Positions 50,056-60,488 of a stretch of DNA of 64,000 nucleotides are shown here, in pieces. Position 1 is the stretch's first letter. Each line of letters starts with the position of its first letter. The notes under the pieces are model-generated. The model was not told the origin of the DNA. It did no database searches and saw nothing but the letters and a program-made list of their open reading frames with translations. The DNA is taken from positions 368,501 to 432,500 of the forward strand of contig CAJNDS010002377.1 of assembly GCA_905221605.1 (NCBI GenBank). Reading direction: 5' to 3'. A program made the position numbers and the translations under genes. Source of the DNA: Symbiodinium natans. Lineage: Eukaryota; Sar; Dinophyceae; Suessiales; Symbiodiniaceae.

Positions 50056-53000
50056 CTGGGGCTGCACGAAAGGGCGCGCGCTGCCCACGATCATGGCCAT
50101 GCCGAAGGTGATGGCCACAGACAGCCAGAGCCCGTCTTTCGCGGAGACCACCTCGGATTCGCACGCTGAAAGGGTTTATGGTTCATATATACCGTATATA
50201 CCTTACTAGGAATGATAGTAGTGTAGTATAGGGTATATGACTCTAATTCTCGGGATCATTTGGTCCCCAAAAACACTCCACGTCACTCCACGCATCGATC
50301 CCACCTTCATCCGACAGCAAAATGCCCTAGCAGTCCCAACATTTCAAATTCAAGTGAGCAGCTGGCACCAAGCAGGCGGAGGCGAGCTTCAAGGCAACTT
50401 CCATCCACACTCCATCGCAGTAGGCCTCACAAACTTCATCTCCACAGGGTGGCTCCTACATGGGTTGCCTTGCTTACGGCTATCTGCAGCGGCTCCGTTT
50501 GTCTGAGCGTAGAGTTGCAGCACAAGGCTTCTCATAGCAGTGCTCTGCGAACTACGTCTGCTTTGACAAGGTGTTGAACTCTTGAACTGCAACAGAGCAG
50601 CGTACTTGCAAAGCAGCTGCTTTGCACCGATCAGCATTCCTTCGATGACCCGCAAGGACGCTGTGTCACTTGCACGAAGCTTTCCAACAAGGCGCCTAAG
50701 ACTTACAGCGAGGACTGTCTAGAGGATGACTGCGACAACCCATAAGGACGTTGAGCATTCTGCCAAAAAAATCAGCAATTCTCAGGGGGCCAAGGCGCGG
50801 TCAGAGTCGATCTCCTCCAAGATGCTGCGCTCCGTGAGCATTTGCATCATGTAGTTGCGATCCAGTACCGTGTCTTCCATCGCATTGCTCTCCATGATGA
50901 GGCTCTCGGCCTATGGGTCGAGACCCCCTTTTGGGGGGGCTCTCAGAGGGTCTGTTGCAGAAGCAGTTGCAGAGAGCGCACATTTGAGTCCGTTTTTCAA
51001 TTGTGAGGCCAAGGGGCTGAGAATCCACCACCTTTCTCTCCATCCCTGCCGTGCGGGGTCACGATCCTGAGCTCTCAGCGCGCGACCGTTTCTGACCGGA
51101 GAGTTGCTTTTTGCGCGAAAAAGATGTCGCACGGACGTCCACGCGCGGCCCTCAATAGCCCCCAAATAACCCCTACAAGGTCCCCTGGCTCCCTCCGTTA
51201 ATCCCCTTGAGTTTGGGTATATATATATATATGTATAACTAGGGCCTTCCCTCATTCCCCAGGGGATTTCGGTTCTGCTTGGCTCCGAGAAACACCGCGT
51301 CGGGGTGAAGCTGCACCAGGGCTTTGCCGGGCCTCTGCACGGCCAGCTGGGCCGCGGCGGCGGCCAGCAAGCGCCTGGCCATCAGCCCCTCCTGCAGGGC
51401 TATGTCTGTGAGGATATACATATAATATATATATATATATGTATAACACAAATAAACATATGTATATATAGGTATATAAACATATTTCACATAAGATTCA
51501 GACATATGCCCTAAACTGACCTTTGCTCCTAAAACCTAAACCATATTCTTGAACATCCTTCGTATACTACAGTACCTCAACTCGAATTCAAAAAAAAAAC
51601 CTAGGCCAACCAGAATGTTCCGAAAAAAATGAGCTTCCCTCCACACTACAGCATGAAATATTTGCTGACCTAAAGGTTAACCCACTTCCCTAAACATGAG
51701 ATACTTTTCTAAAGAGCTTCCTTAAACATTGTAAGGCTCACTGACTTTGTGAGTTGGATTGGATCCCCCAAAACCCATCGTAAGGAACGGTGTGTTCTGG
51801 GGATGGGCGGTGGGGGGAGGTGAAGGCTTGATTCATTTGATTCAGTTTGATTTAGTTTTGAATCACGCCGGGATCCAAGATTTAAGACTCAAGATGCCCA
51901 AGAATGCCCGGAAAAAGTCTTCTTGAATCTTGGATCCCTGCTGAATCCCCGGCTTGTGTGTCTGTTTCTTTCTGAAGGACAAACAAAGGATAGCCTATCG
52001 ACGAAGAAAACCAAAACTCTCCGTCCTTGAAGCACTCAGTCTTTACACAAGGAGTGAGCTCCAAGCGGATGCTGCCATGCTCGCTGTCGGCGCTCACGAC
52101 GAAGAAGGTCTTGCACTGCCTTCGCTGTATTCTTGGGCACCTCCCCTAGTCTGGAACCCGGGTTGCACTGCTGCACCCCTCTTCCCTTCCCTGAAAAAAA
52201 ACCGCGAGGTCTGCTTTCCGAGCGGCCGCATGGCCCGGCGCTGCTTGAAGAAGAGGAATGCCAGGAAGCAGGGCACGGCTCCGCCGTAGATGGCGGCGGT
52301 GCTCCAGCCGATTCGGTCCACCTCCAAGTGCATCCAAGCGGAGAGGGCAACATAGACTGCAAAGGTCTTCAAAAGACTGAGGATTTCGAGGTTTGAGAGG
52401 GGTCTATCTATAGCGTGTTTCACACATAGCGGACTGGGGGGCCCCACCCAGATGGCCGTGGCGGCGTCCTTGGAACACCCAAGCCACGGGAAGAGCGGCC
52501 GGAAGGCCAAGTCGTCTGGGATCCGGGTTCCTCAAGGTGCGGAAGTTCAAAAAGTGGTACAGAGCATAGAGTCAGCTTCAATGGGCTCCTTCAAGCAAAC
52601 CCATAGCTCACTGCTGGATGGCACACTCCTACGACTGGCGACCGTTGCGCCTTCGCCGTCGGTGCGCTGGCAGCCCAGCAGCTGCACGGCGCCGGAGGCG
52701 CCGCCCACGAAGAGGACCGTCAGGGCTCGCAAGGCCAAGCGGATCCCTCGGCTTCTCGGCTTCTCAGTCTGGCATTTTCGGTCTTGTGCTCTCGTATTGC
52801 CATGCTCCCCCCCGCTTTTTGTGCCTAAGGGGCAGGGGCTGTTCAGGAGTTCAAGAGCCGAGGAGCCGCGTCCACGGCTCCAGAGCTCCAGCAAAGCACA
52901 GGCGCCCAGCACCAAGAGGGGAAGCAGGGGCGTCGCGAGGGCGAAGGCAGCCCGCACAGTCGCCCCATCGAAGCGGCACTGGAGGTCCAGGAAACTTTGC

Positions 53001-53789
53001 AGCTCCGAGCCCGTGAGCTGGAGGACTTCAACGTAGGACAGCAGCGGGTCGCCTCAGAATTGCACAAAAGTGCCGCGGCAGAAGAAGCGGGTAGATTGTG
53101 GTAGTATAGATTGTTGGCCAGGCTTACGCCCGGTATTTTCCTGATTTAACACGCAGCTCGACAAGTCGCGATCTACGTTGGCCTCCTCTGCAGGGGCGTC
53201 CGCGTCCGTGACGTTGGCCGCAAGCACTTCCTGCACCACCTCAGCTCCAGCATGCTCTGCGCAAATCACACTGCAGAGGGACCCCGCTGAACTGACTGCA
53301 GCTCAGGCGCTTCTTGCGCCTGGCTGGCGCTCACCAGGCGCCTCGAAGAGTCTAACTAAAAGGCATCAAGATCTAGAGATTCCCTTGCCCTTCGAGTCGA
53401 CCATGGCCATAGTAACTGCCACAGTATGGTGTCAGCTTTGGCCGAGGCGCGCGAGCACGGCCCAGAGCTGCGCCAGCTGCAGCAGCACGGCCGCCTGCGA
53501 CAAGAGGAGCTGCGCCGCGCACTCCACGCCCAAGCCGGGCTTGGGGGCATAGCTCCTGCAGGGCTTTGATGAGCTTAATCTGAAGAATGTCGGATCCTGT
53601 CCCTTGTGACCTTGTGCTCCCACATCCGAGCGGGCAGGCTAAGGAGGGGAGGTTGAGCGCGCTACCCCAGCAGCTCTAGCAGCTTCCAGCACGCTTGCTG
53701 CGCGCCTCAGAAGGCCGCCTGCTGCCACGCAGGCGGCCACCAGCGCCAAGGTTCCCAGCGAGGCCGCCCCGACCAAGAACATCGACTGC
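50056..53789 (-). CDS. Multi-TM exons of the receptor-like gene
   Basis: Several short minus-strand exons encode membrane helices. About 53655-53789: FLVGAASLGTLALVAACVAA. About 53435-53590: VECAAQLLLSQAAVLLQLAQ. About 52850-53035: LQSFLDLQCRFDGATVRAAF followed by a Leu/Pro-rich helix. About 52600-52770: LALRALTVLFVGGASGAVQL then LLGCQRTDGEG. About 52215-52376: AAIYGGAVPCFLAFLFFKQR. Soluble-looking exons follow at about 52048-52117 (KTFFVVSADSEHGS) and about 51260-51405. 50056-50165 has clean splice sites (CTTTCAG acceptor, CAG|GTGGGG donor) and the helix LWLSVAITFGMAMIVGSARP. The order of helices and the Cys/Gly landmarks resemble the membrane region that follows GCC2/GCC3 modules in dinoflagellate proteins (family knowledge from memory). 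An exon candidate at 50782-50910 ends in a stop, which conflicts with use of the 50056-50165 exon in the same transcript. Confidence 0.6.
50782..50910 (-). CDS. Acidic C-terminal exon candidate
   Basis: After an acceptor (CCATAG) the frame reads AESLIMESNAMEDTVLDRNY and continues through an acidic helix to a stop at 50782. Composition is coding-like. It may be an alternative end of the LRR/multi-TM gene or the true end, in which case the exons at 50.06-50.17 kb and below belong to a second gene. Confidence 0.45.
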   Translation of the reverse strand, partial: AESLIMESNAMEDTVLDRNYMMQMLTERSILEEIDSDRALAP

Positions 53790-53900
53790 CTTAAAGCAAG
53801 AAGGAGAAAAAACAACTTCGGAAGTACATTTGAGGCAAAGCCACCATGGCCATGAGCCTCGAACTTCTCAACTTGCTCCCAAAGTCCCTCTCAGTTAGCC

Positions 53901-55576
53901 AGGGTGCTGGCGCAGGCTTTGGCATTCGCCACACTCATGTCCGGAAGAGCGGTAGCCAGGCGCACACTGGATGCACAGAGGGCCGGAGTATCCTTGTGAT
54001 GCACAACTGATGAGCAACTTCTTGTAGTTGGGAAGGCTCCCCGGCCCTACATATCCTGTACATTCAGTGTCAGATTGAACTCAAAGGTGATCGTCATGCA
54101 GTTCTGACGCGGGCGCAGAAATAGTATATGCCGTATAATATACTATTGACGATAGACGTTTGGTCATCTCGTTCCGGCGACCGGTGTCCCATAGCGCCCT
54201 ATTTAAGTAGAAAAAAAGACTCAGCATGAGGTCCACTGACACATACTGACAGTTTCAAGACAAGGATCCAGCTGCACAGCCCGTATGGGTGCAGCGCTCG
54301 GCGTCCAAGCAGCGGAACACCTCTTAACTGGATTCCACTGCAGATGCTACGCATAGCTCTACGGATATCTACGGATGCTTGTGGAGGGTTTGAGGAGGGC
54401 TGCGCTCTTCTGCATCACCCTTTGCCTTTTCGGAGCCGGGGAGGCGAGCATGGCCGAGATCCACTTGGGCAAGCTGCGCGACGCTGCCCTCCTCCTCGCA
54501 CACGAGGTGCAACTTGCCACAGGGGGCACACTGGCTCCCGAGCAGGGCCGTGTGCTTCTCGCAGCGACAGCTCCGGTTCCCAGGATCTCCCCTCGGGTTT
54601 CCAAAGCTGCATTCGCAGGCCGTCAGCGCTGTGGATCCTTTGGCGGAGGTGCTGTTAGGAGGACACATCTCGCACTCCAGCTGCCCCTTGCGGTCTGCGA
54701 AGGAGTTGGCGGCGCAGGCCTCCGGGTCCCCACCCCCCCCCCCCGGCTTCGTGGGCTTTTCCTTCTGGGAATTACATCACTGCAGACGTTTCAGGACGAG
54801 CGCTCTCTAGCTGGACTCTACGAATGCGCTCATCTCTCACATGCTGCAGCATGCGGCACCTGCAAACTATATACCTGTGCTGGGGCATTGGCCTCGCAGC
54901 TGGCGCCCCGGCCAGAATAGCCCTTCTGACAGGTGCACATGTCCTCCGGCAAGAAGAGCTCCGGGGTGACGCGCAGGGTAGGGACCACGAAGTTGGTGCA
55001 GGTGTAGCCCTCCGCGTGCCTGTGGCCGAACTTGATTCCGCTGTTTTTGAGACCCGGAAAACTTGAGAACACCCCAAGAAAACTCACACTTGATGGATGC
55101 TCGTCTTTTCATCAAAAAAGCTCTTCTGCGCAAAAACATGCGAGGTGCCTGGAGTCCTGCAGCTTCAGACTTTCGTTGAGCTGGGGCATCTCCGAGTGGA
55201 GGTCTTTTGGGTTTGCGAGGCGCGTGCTTTCCAGGTTCACCTCGGTGTTGTTGAGCACCGCGTGGGTGAGCACGCCGGAACGGACGGCCAGCGGCCCCAT
55301 GTTGTTGCTGAGATGGAGCTCCTTCAGGCCTGCCGGAATGCTTCGGATGGAGCTGAGGTTGTTGTCGGCCAAGTCGAGGGTCCTCAGCGTCTCTCCCAGG
55401 TAGCTGGACCACCCTTCCTTCAAGCTGCCGTCCAGCTTCACCGTCAAGGCCGACAGGTCCGGTACCTCGCCACGGAGGCCGCTGCGCGCGGCGGCCAGGC
55501 TCTCCAAGGGTGTCGCTGCCAGGGGCAGCAAGAGATCCTCCACAGTGGCATTCAAAGGACAGCCGCTGACCTCGGG
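53901..55576 (-). CDS. Extracellular LRR-end and Cys-rich (EGF-like, GCC2/GCC3-like) exons of the receptor-like gene
   Basis: Exons inferred from frame and splice sites: 55149-55576 starts PEVSGCPLNATVEDLLLPLA and carries a classical LRR pair (LRTLDLADNNLSSI). 54875-55040 has an EGF-like Cys pattern (MCTCQKGYSGRGASCEAN). About 54447-54719 has a Cys-rich stretch (CEMCPPNSTSAKGSTA, then CRCEKHTALLGSQCAPCG) like the GCC2/GCC3 ephrin-receptor-like module. About 53901-54074 contains GYSGPLCIQCAPGYRSSG. The first donor is AG|GC (intron 55041-55148, GC-AG) and the next is CAG|GT. Phases match where I could test them. These modules link the LRR domain to the membrane part in many dinoflagellate predicted proteins. 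Exact ends of the last two exons are uncertain. The intron near 54120-54147 holds a 10-bp-arm hairpin. Confidence 0.7.
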
Positions 55577-55705
55577 CTGACGCTCTTACAAGTGACCTTA
55601 TCGACATCTCGACCCACCCTTGCGCGATTCTAACATGTCATGGTTAGATGGCGAAGCGGCGTTCAATCGTTTGAGGGCCGGCAGCAACCTGGGCTCCGTG
55701 GAGAC

Positions 55706-57554
55706 CTGGACTGTGGTGAGCGGCCGAAGGCCCACTCGGCTGTCCTCGACACCGGAAGCACAGAGAAGCACACTTTGAAGCACGCTTTGAAGCGCGAAGC
55801 AACGTGAAGCCACCGAGCTCCGGACGGCGAGGTCCAGTTCGTGCAGGTTCTTGCAGCAGCCCAACCAGTCGGAGGACACCCAACCTTTCACATGGGTGCC
55901 GGACAAGGATGCAGTATTGAGCTTGATGAGCTTGATCAGGGTCGACAAATCACCACCGACAGTTGTAGCACGGAGGTCCAAGGTGTTGAGATTTTGCAGC
56001 GAGCCCAGAACATTGAGGTCCCCTGAGAGGTCCGTCTCATGCAGATCCAGAACTTTAAGTTTCTGAAGATGCTCCAGCGCCGCAAGCGTGCCGAAGACCC
56101 CAGTCTGATGGAGCGTCAAGTACTCCAGCTCTTGGAGATCTCGCAAGGGAGCCAGCTCCCCCTTGACTTGCGTTTCATGGAGGGACAGGCGTGTGAGTTT
56201 TGTCAAGTTTGCCAGGGGAGCCAGGTCGCCCGAGACCCCGGTTCTGTAGAGACTCAAGCGCGCGAGATCTTCGAGATGACGCAATGGAGTCAGGTCACCG
56301 GACAGCTGGGTCCCGTGGAGGCTGAGAAGCTGGAGTTGCTTCAGCTCTTTGAGGGGCCTCAACGAGCCGGAGACCTTCGTCACGCTGAGCTCCAGCACCC
56401 TAAGCTTCGCGAGCCCTTGCAAGGGAGCCAGCGGGCCCGAGACCTGTGTCTCCTGCAGCTTGAGCTCCTCGAGCTGCACCATGCTCTCAAACGGAGCCAG
56501 CTCCCCGGAGACTTGCGTGTACTGCAAGGCCACCTTTCTCAATTCTTCGAGATTCTCCAGCAAGGAGAGGTCGCCGGTGACCTGGCTGTGCCCCAAGCCC
56601 AAGATGCGGAGTCGAATGTGGCCCCGAAGTGCCAGTAGTTTTCCCGAAACCTGTGTTTGTCCCAGATCCAAGAACTCCAAGCCGGTCTTGTTGGCAAGGA
56701 AGTCCAGGTTGCCCGAGACGTGGCTATTCGCAAGGTCCAGAAAACGGAGGAAGCGCATCCCTTGCAAGGCGCCCAGCTTCCCTGTGACCTGGCTGTCGTG
56801 CAGATCGAGGACCTCGAGGTTCGCGGAGCTGAGGGCAGAGATATCACCTTTGAGCCCACGGAGAGGCAACCGCAAGTTCCGGAGTTGAGGCATCTTTGAG
56901 AAAACGGACAAATCGCCATCATAGATGCCTCGCCGCGTCTGGGCATATGCGGTGGCCATGACACCTTGAAGCCCCGTAGCGTCGAGGTCCAGGTCACGAA
57001 GATGTCTGAGGTGTTGCAAGGCCTCCAGATCCCCTCTCACCTGCGTCCCTGCAAGCTCGAGCTTCTTCAAGGAGGTCAGCTTCGAGACTCCCGCGAGCTT
57101 GCCTTCAACACCTTTGGCGTTCTTCAGACTCAAGGCCTCCAGCAGGGTTGCGTTCTCTAAAGCTTCCAAGGGTCCATCGACCTCTGTGTCAGAGAGGTTC
57201 AGCTGCCGAAGTTGCGAGAGATGGCTCAACTCCGAAAGGTTTCCCACAACCGAGAGGGAGGCGAGGTCGAGCTGCACGAGGCTGGTTAGGTTCGCCAAGT
57301 CGCCCAGGCTGGCAACGGCAGCCCTAAACCACCTCTTCCCCCCTCGGCCACGCAGCTTCAAGGTGCGGAGGCCGCGCAACCGTCCCACGGCCGGGAAGCT
57401 CTGGGGGCCCAGCTTCACGTCCTCTTGTGCAATGCCGACCACGCAACCATCGCGGCAGTGGATGCCGGGCCAGGAGCAAGCAGGGCCCTCCCCAAGGATG
57501 CCAAGCGCCTCCAGAGCCCTGTCTAAGTCCTCATTGCCCTCGTCAACACCTCGG
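55706..57554 (-). CDS. Leucine-rich-repeat exon of a large membrane receptor-like gene
   Basis: A continuous frame of about 616 codons. It starts with a plant-type LRR cap (DLDRALEALGILGEG, CSWPGIHCRDGCVVGI) and continues with some twenty repeats of 22-24 residues of the form L..L.L..T.VSG.L..L..L. The DNA shows the same roughly 70-base periodicity. The frame is closed just upstream by stops, so it begins at a splice acceptor (GTGAG at 57559-57555) and a preceding exon with a signal peptide should exist; I did not find it. It probably ends at 55706, where CAG is followed by GTCTCC and the reading phase fits the next exon across a 129-base intron. LRR solenoids bind protein or glycan ligands; here the domain would be extracellular, since Cys-rich modules and membrane helices follow. 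Ligand unknown. Confidence 0.85.
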
Positions 57555-57810
57555 CTCACAGCTTATCAATCCCCCCAAAGGCGCTTTACATACTGCAGGA
57601 GCATCAAACAATGGCAGCAAATCTTCTTATTTCGTTTGCTTCCACCTGCCATCCCCCCCAAAAAAAGAGCAAGAAGTCGAGGTGCAGTTCCAGGATTCTC
57701 CGGAACGCCCGGTCTCTGCAAGGCTGCCCAACGTGGCCTTGGCGCCACCAATGCGGCAACAAACGTGGCAACAAAAGAGGAGAATCAAAGACTCTGAAGA
57801 GCCTGATCCT

Positions 57811-57839
57811 CCTACTACTACTACTACTACTACTACTAT

Positions 57840-57904
<65 letters not shown>
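57811..57904. repeat. (TAC)n microsatellite
   Basis: About 31 CTA/TAC units with one ATT interruption, about 250 bases upstream of the LRR exon, probably in its 5' intron. Long Leu, Ser or Val runs in overlapping frames are artefacts of it. Confidence 0.95.
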
Positions 57905-58118
57905 AACATTGGTTCCGCATTCGACGCTATGTTTTTCTTCACTACTGCAGCACTTTCTGTTCAGTTTAGGAGCCGAAAACACTGTTATTTACAGTGCTTC
58001 CAATGCTTGACTGCTTTGCCTCTGCCCGCTCTTGGCTCTTGTATATTTTGGCGCCGTCGCGTCGTTGCTCTTGTCTCGGTCTTTCTGAATCTTGCTCTTC
58101 CTGCTCTGGTGCTTTGGT

Positions 58119-58313
58119 GCCTTCCCCCCCCCCCCCCCCCCCCCCCCGCCCCCAAACCCCCCCGCCCCCCCCCCCCGCTCTGGTCGGCCAGTGGCGTGCC
58201 AGGCAACAGCCCCCTTGGATTTATGTGTGAATATATATATATATATATATATTCATACAAGGAAATACATATATATATATATATATACATAAATAAATAA
58301 ATATCAAACGAAA

Positions 58314-58351
<38 letters not shown>

Positions 58352-58376
58352 TATGCTCACCCCCCCCCCCCCCCCA
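58119..58376. repeat. Cluster of poly-C runs and (AT)n tracts
   Basis: Long C runs at about 58123-58177 and 58361-58376 alternate with AT repeats at about 58231-58250, 58268-58286 and 58317-58348. Confidence 0.9.
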
Positions 58377-58540
58377 ATGATCCACGTTACTGCTTGGAAA
58401 CAGATGGATCTTGGGAGGAGCGGGGGCTATGAGCTAGCGACGCAAACGCCGACAGGGCCGATAGAAACCTATATCATTTCAAGTCATGAAGGCCATTTAA
58501 AACAACAAGGTCTATGGCTCCAGCAGCCCTGTAGATCCTG

Positions 58541-58930
58541 AAATTTAGGGTTTTTTTTGAAAATTCGAGCCTGCTCGAGTTTCCGGGACCTGGAGCTTCA
58601 AGAGAATCGAGCCGGCTCGAATGTCACAGAAAAATGCTGAAACCATGGCTGTGGGACCCCAAGGCCTCAGAGATAACCGAATTTAGGGTTTTTTGGAAAA
58701 TTCGAGCCTGCTCGAGTTTTCACGACCTCTGGTGCTTCATGAATTTTCGGAAAATTCGAGCCGGCTCGAATTTTCTAAGGAAAATGAAACCATTGTTGTG
58801 GAGCACCCAAGCCTCATAGATGACATAATTTAGGCTTTTTTGGGAAAATTTGAGCCTGCTCGAATTTTGGCGACCTGGTGCCTCGAGAATTTTCGGAAAA
58901 TTCGAGCCGGCTCGAGTTTTCCCTAAATCT
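58541..58930. repeat. Tandem repeat, three units of about 140 bp with embedded palindromes
   Basis: Units start with AATTTAGG at 58542, 58680 and 58827. Each carries a GAGCCTGCTCGA block, then a GAGCCGGCTCGA block about 60 bases later. In unit two the latter is a perfect 26-bp palindrome (58750-58775, centre CCGG). Units diverge by small indels. Confidence 0.8.
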
Positions 58931-59251
58931 CTTGAAATTCTGACTGCGATAATTAATACAATCAGTAGCATTAATTATTTGCTAATTCGAATTCAATTGT
59001 TAAGTTTCCCATATCTTTTAACGGCAAATATTCAAATTGTGAGAAGAGGCCATACACTGGTTTAAATCTAACAACAATTTTATTCTTAAACACTTGACAA
59101 TTAATATAAGGACTACCTTTGATTTAAAACTTAAATTCACAATGAGGATATCTTCGGGACTAAAAGCTTTCCTTATATATATACACATAGCATTGGTAAT
59201 TTAAATACATAGAATTCACACTTAAATTTAAGCAAACAAATTAGAATCACA

Positions 59252-59425
59252 TTATGAGTTTCCTTTACTACTGTTCTTCTTCTTACCTTTCACCTCCTGA
59301 ACTGCTTCATCTACTTCATTATTCTCAACTAACTTTCTTCTCTCTTCGTAAGCAGTTTGCTTAAATTCATTCTCTCTCTTCGGTTTCTTCATCTGTTCGC
59401 ATGTTCTTGCTTTCTTATGAAACAT
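59252..59425 (-). CDS. Small basic protein frame in the AT-rich island
   Basis: A clean 57-codon frame from ATG to TAA, starting MFHKKARTCEQMKKPKRENE and ending in a Lys/Ser-rich tail. Highly charged and helical in character. It lies 22 bases downstream of the next frame on the same strand, as in a compact multigene unit. No homologue recognised. Confidence 0.35.
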   Translation of the reverse strand: MFHKKARTCEQMKKPKRENEFKQTAYEERRKLVENNEVDEAVQEVKGKKKNSSKGNS

Positions 59426-59446
59426 TATGAATGTGATTTGGATTAT

Positions 59447-59821
59447 TTAACCAAAAAACTGTTGTAAAAGCTCTTCTTCGGTTGTAGGTAGAAGTCCTGA
59501 TTTGGTTTTAACATTGCCTGTATCTTCATGAGAATGATTTTGTAGAGGGTCTAATGTTGATGTATTTAATGTTATAATTATACTTCCTTTATCAAACATA
59601 CTAACGGGGTCTCCTGCTTTTCGTATTCTTACATTTGTCCCGGTGTCTTCTGGTCGTTGTCCTGATACAAAAGGAGAACCATAACTACGACTTCTGAATA
59701 CATTACCAAAATCATTGATTGTTTGTTGTCCCACTGTTGAACCTAAACTATGACTTATAATATCAGTACTTCCAGTATTTTTTCCATCTAGTTCAATAAA
59801 AACCGTCTTGAATGAACTTAT
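59447..59821 (-). CDS. Unidentified frame in the AT-rich island
   Basis: Open from 59821 (just after a TAG) to a stop at 59447; an in-frame GTG at 59734 is the only start-like codon noted. It contains NDFGNVFRSRSYGSPFVSG and DKGSIIITLNTSTLDPLQN, Gly/Ser/Thr-rich as in a beta-structured protein. The upstream end overlaps the next frame by 29 bases and reads as its continuation after a shift, suggesting a frameshifted longer gene. No family recognised. Confidence 0.35.
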   Translation of the reverse strand: MSSFKTVFIELDGKNTGSTDIISHSLGSTVGQQTINDFGNVFRSRSYGSPFVSGQRPEDTGTNVRIRKAGDPVSMFDKGSIIITLNTSTLDPLQNHSHEDTGNVKTKSGLLPTTEEELLQQFFG

Positions 59822-60151
59822 CTACATCTCTATAACGCTTAGTCTGTTGCGTCTTGTCTGCAAATTTAAGTCCTTGCGCGTCCGTTAAGAATGTCTCTGT
59901 CCCTTCCAATTCGTCTCTAACTTCAGTATGTAGTCTGCTTGTTGTGTTAGGAGATTTATATAAAACCCCTTCATGTCGTCTTTATGTTTATGCACTATAA
60001 AAACTGAATAAAGTATTTCATCTAGTTGATTAATACTCTTGAAGAGTATAATGTAACAGAGATTTGCAAACCGCACAGAACCAAATTCACGAACGGATTC
60101 TGTTTGTAGCTTTCTTTTGTTTAAAAATATATTGTAATGAATGAATAACAA
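59793..60151 (-). pseudogene. Two overlapping frames, probably one broken gene, in the AT-rich island
   Basis: Frame one (59885-60151) begins without an ATG and carries ESVREFGSVRFANLCYIILF. Frame two (59793-59980) takes over near 59950 with LHTEVRDELEGTETFLTDAQ. The coding character passes from one frame to the next around 59955 and again near 59805, as expected of a gene with two small indels. I do not recognise the protein and do not reconstruct it. Confidence 0.3.
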
Positions 60152-60421
60152 GTTATGGCTTCAGACATAGCAAGACAAGAAAGTATCGTAAAAGCAAGGA
60201 AAGGGCACATATGGATCATGGGCGGTGGTGACCATACATAAATAAAGACACAGTACATACCAGTATGTATATTATAGATGCCTCTCAACCGTCTGGTGGA
60301 TTCTTTGGGGCTTCAGGCCCCGGGTCGGCAAATCGACTTCTTGGCCCCTCCGTGTGTTTTTTTGCTCTCTTCTTCTTCCACATAGCGAAAGCACTCTCCC
60401 TCTCTCTTTTTCATTTTGTTT

Positions 60422-60488
60422 TCTCTTCTTCTTCTTCTTCTTCTTCTTCTTCTTCTTCTTCTTCTTCTTCTTCTTCTTCTTCTTCTTC
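60422..60488. repeat. (TTC)n microsatellite
   Basis: About 21 TTC units, a pure polypyrimidine/polypurine mirror tract just right of the AT-rich island. Confidence 0.95.

Larger units (their letters stand above)
58935..60260. other. AT-rich island of about 1.3 kb
   Basis: Base composition changes abruptly to roughly two-thirds A+T between the palindromic repeat on the left and ordinary sequence on the right. Codon usage of the frames inside is A/T-ending, unlike the G/C-ending codons of the channel and receptor genes. No terminal repeat or target-site duplication was seen at the edges. Inserted organellar, bacterial or viral DNA are all possible. Confidence 0.6.

Noticed and set aside
50056-50165. 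Aquaporin exon
   Set aside because: The helix resembles an aquaporin segment, but the NPA motif is absent and the context fits the multi-TM receptor better.
56039-57797. Plus-strand frames of 179-232 codons
   Set aside because: Antisense shadows of the LRR exon; their apparent repeats mirror the LRR periodicity.
59252-60151. Small single-stranded DNA phage genome
   Set aside because: Compact same-strand frames suggested it, but none shows a recognisable capsid, scaffolding or replication protein motif.
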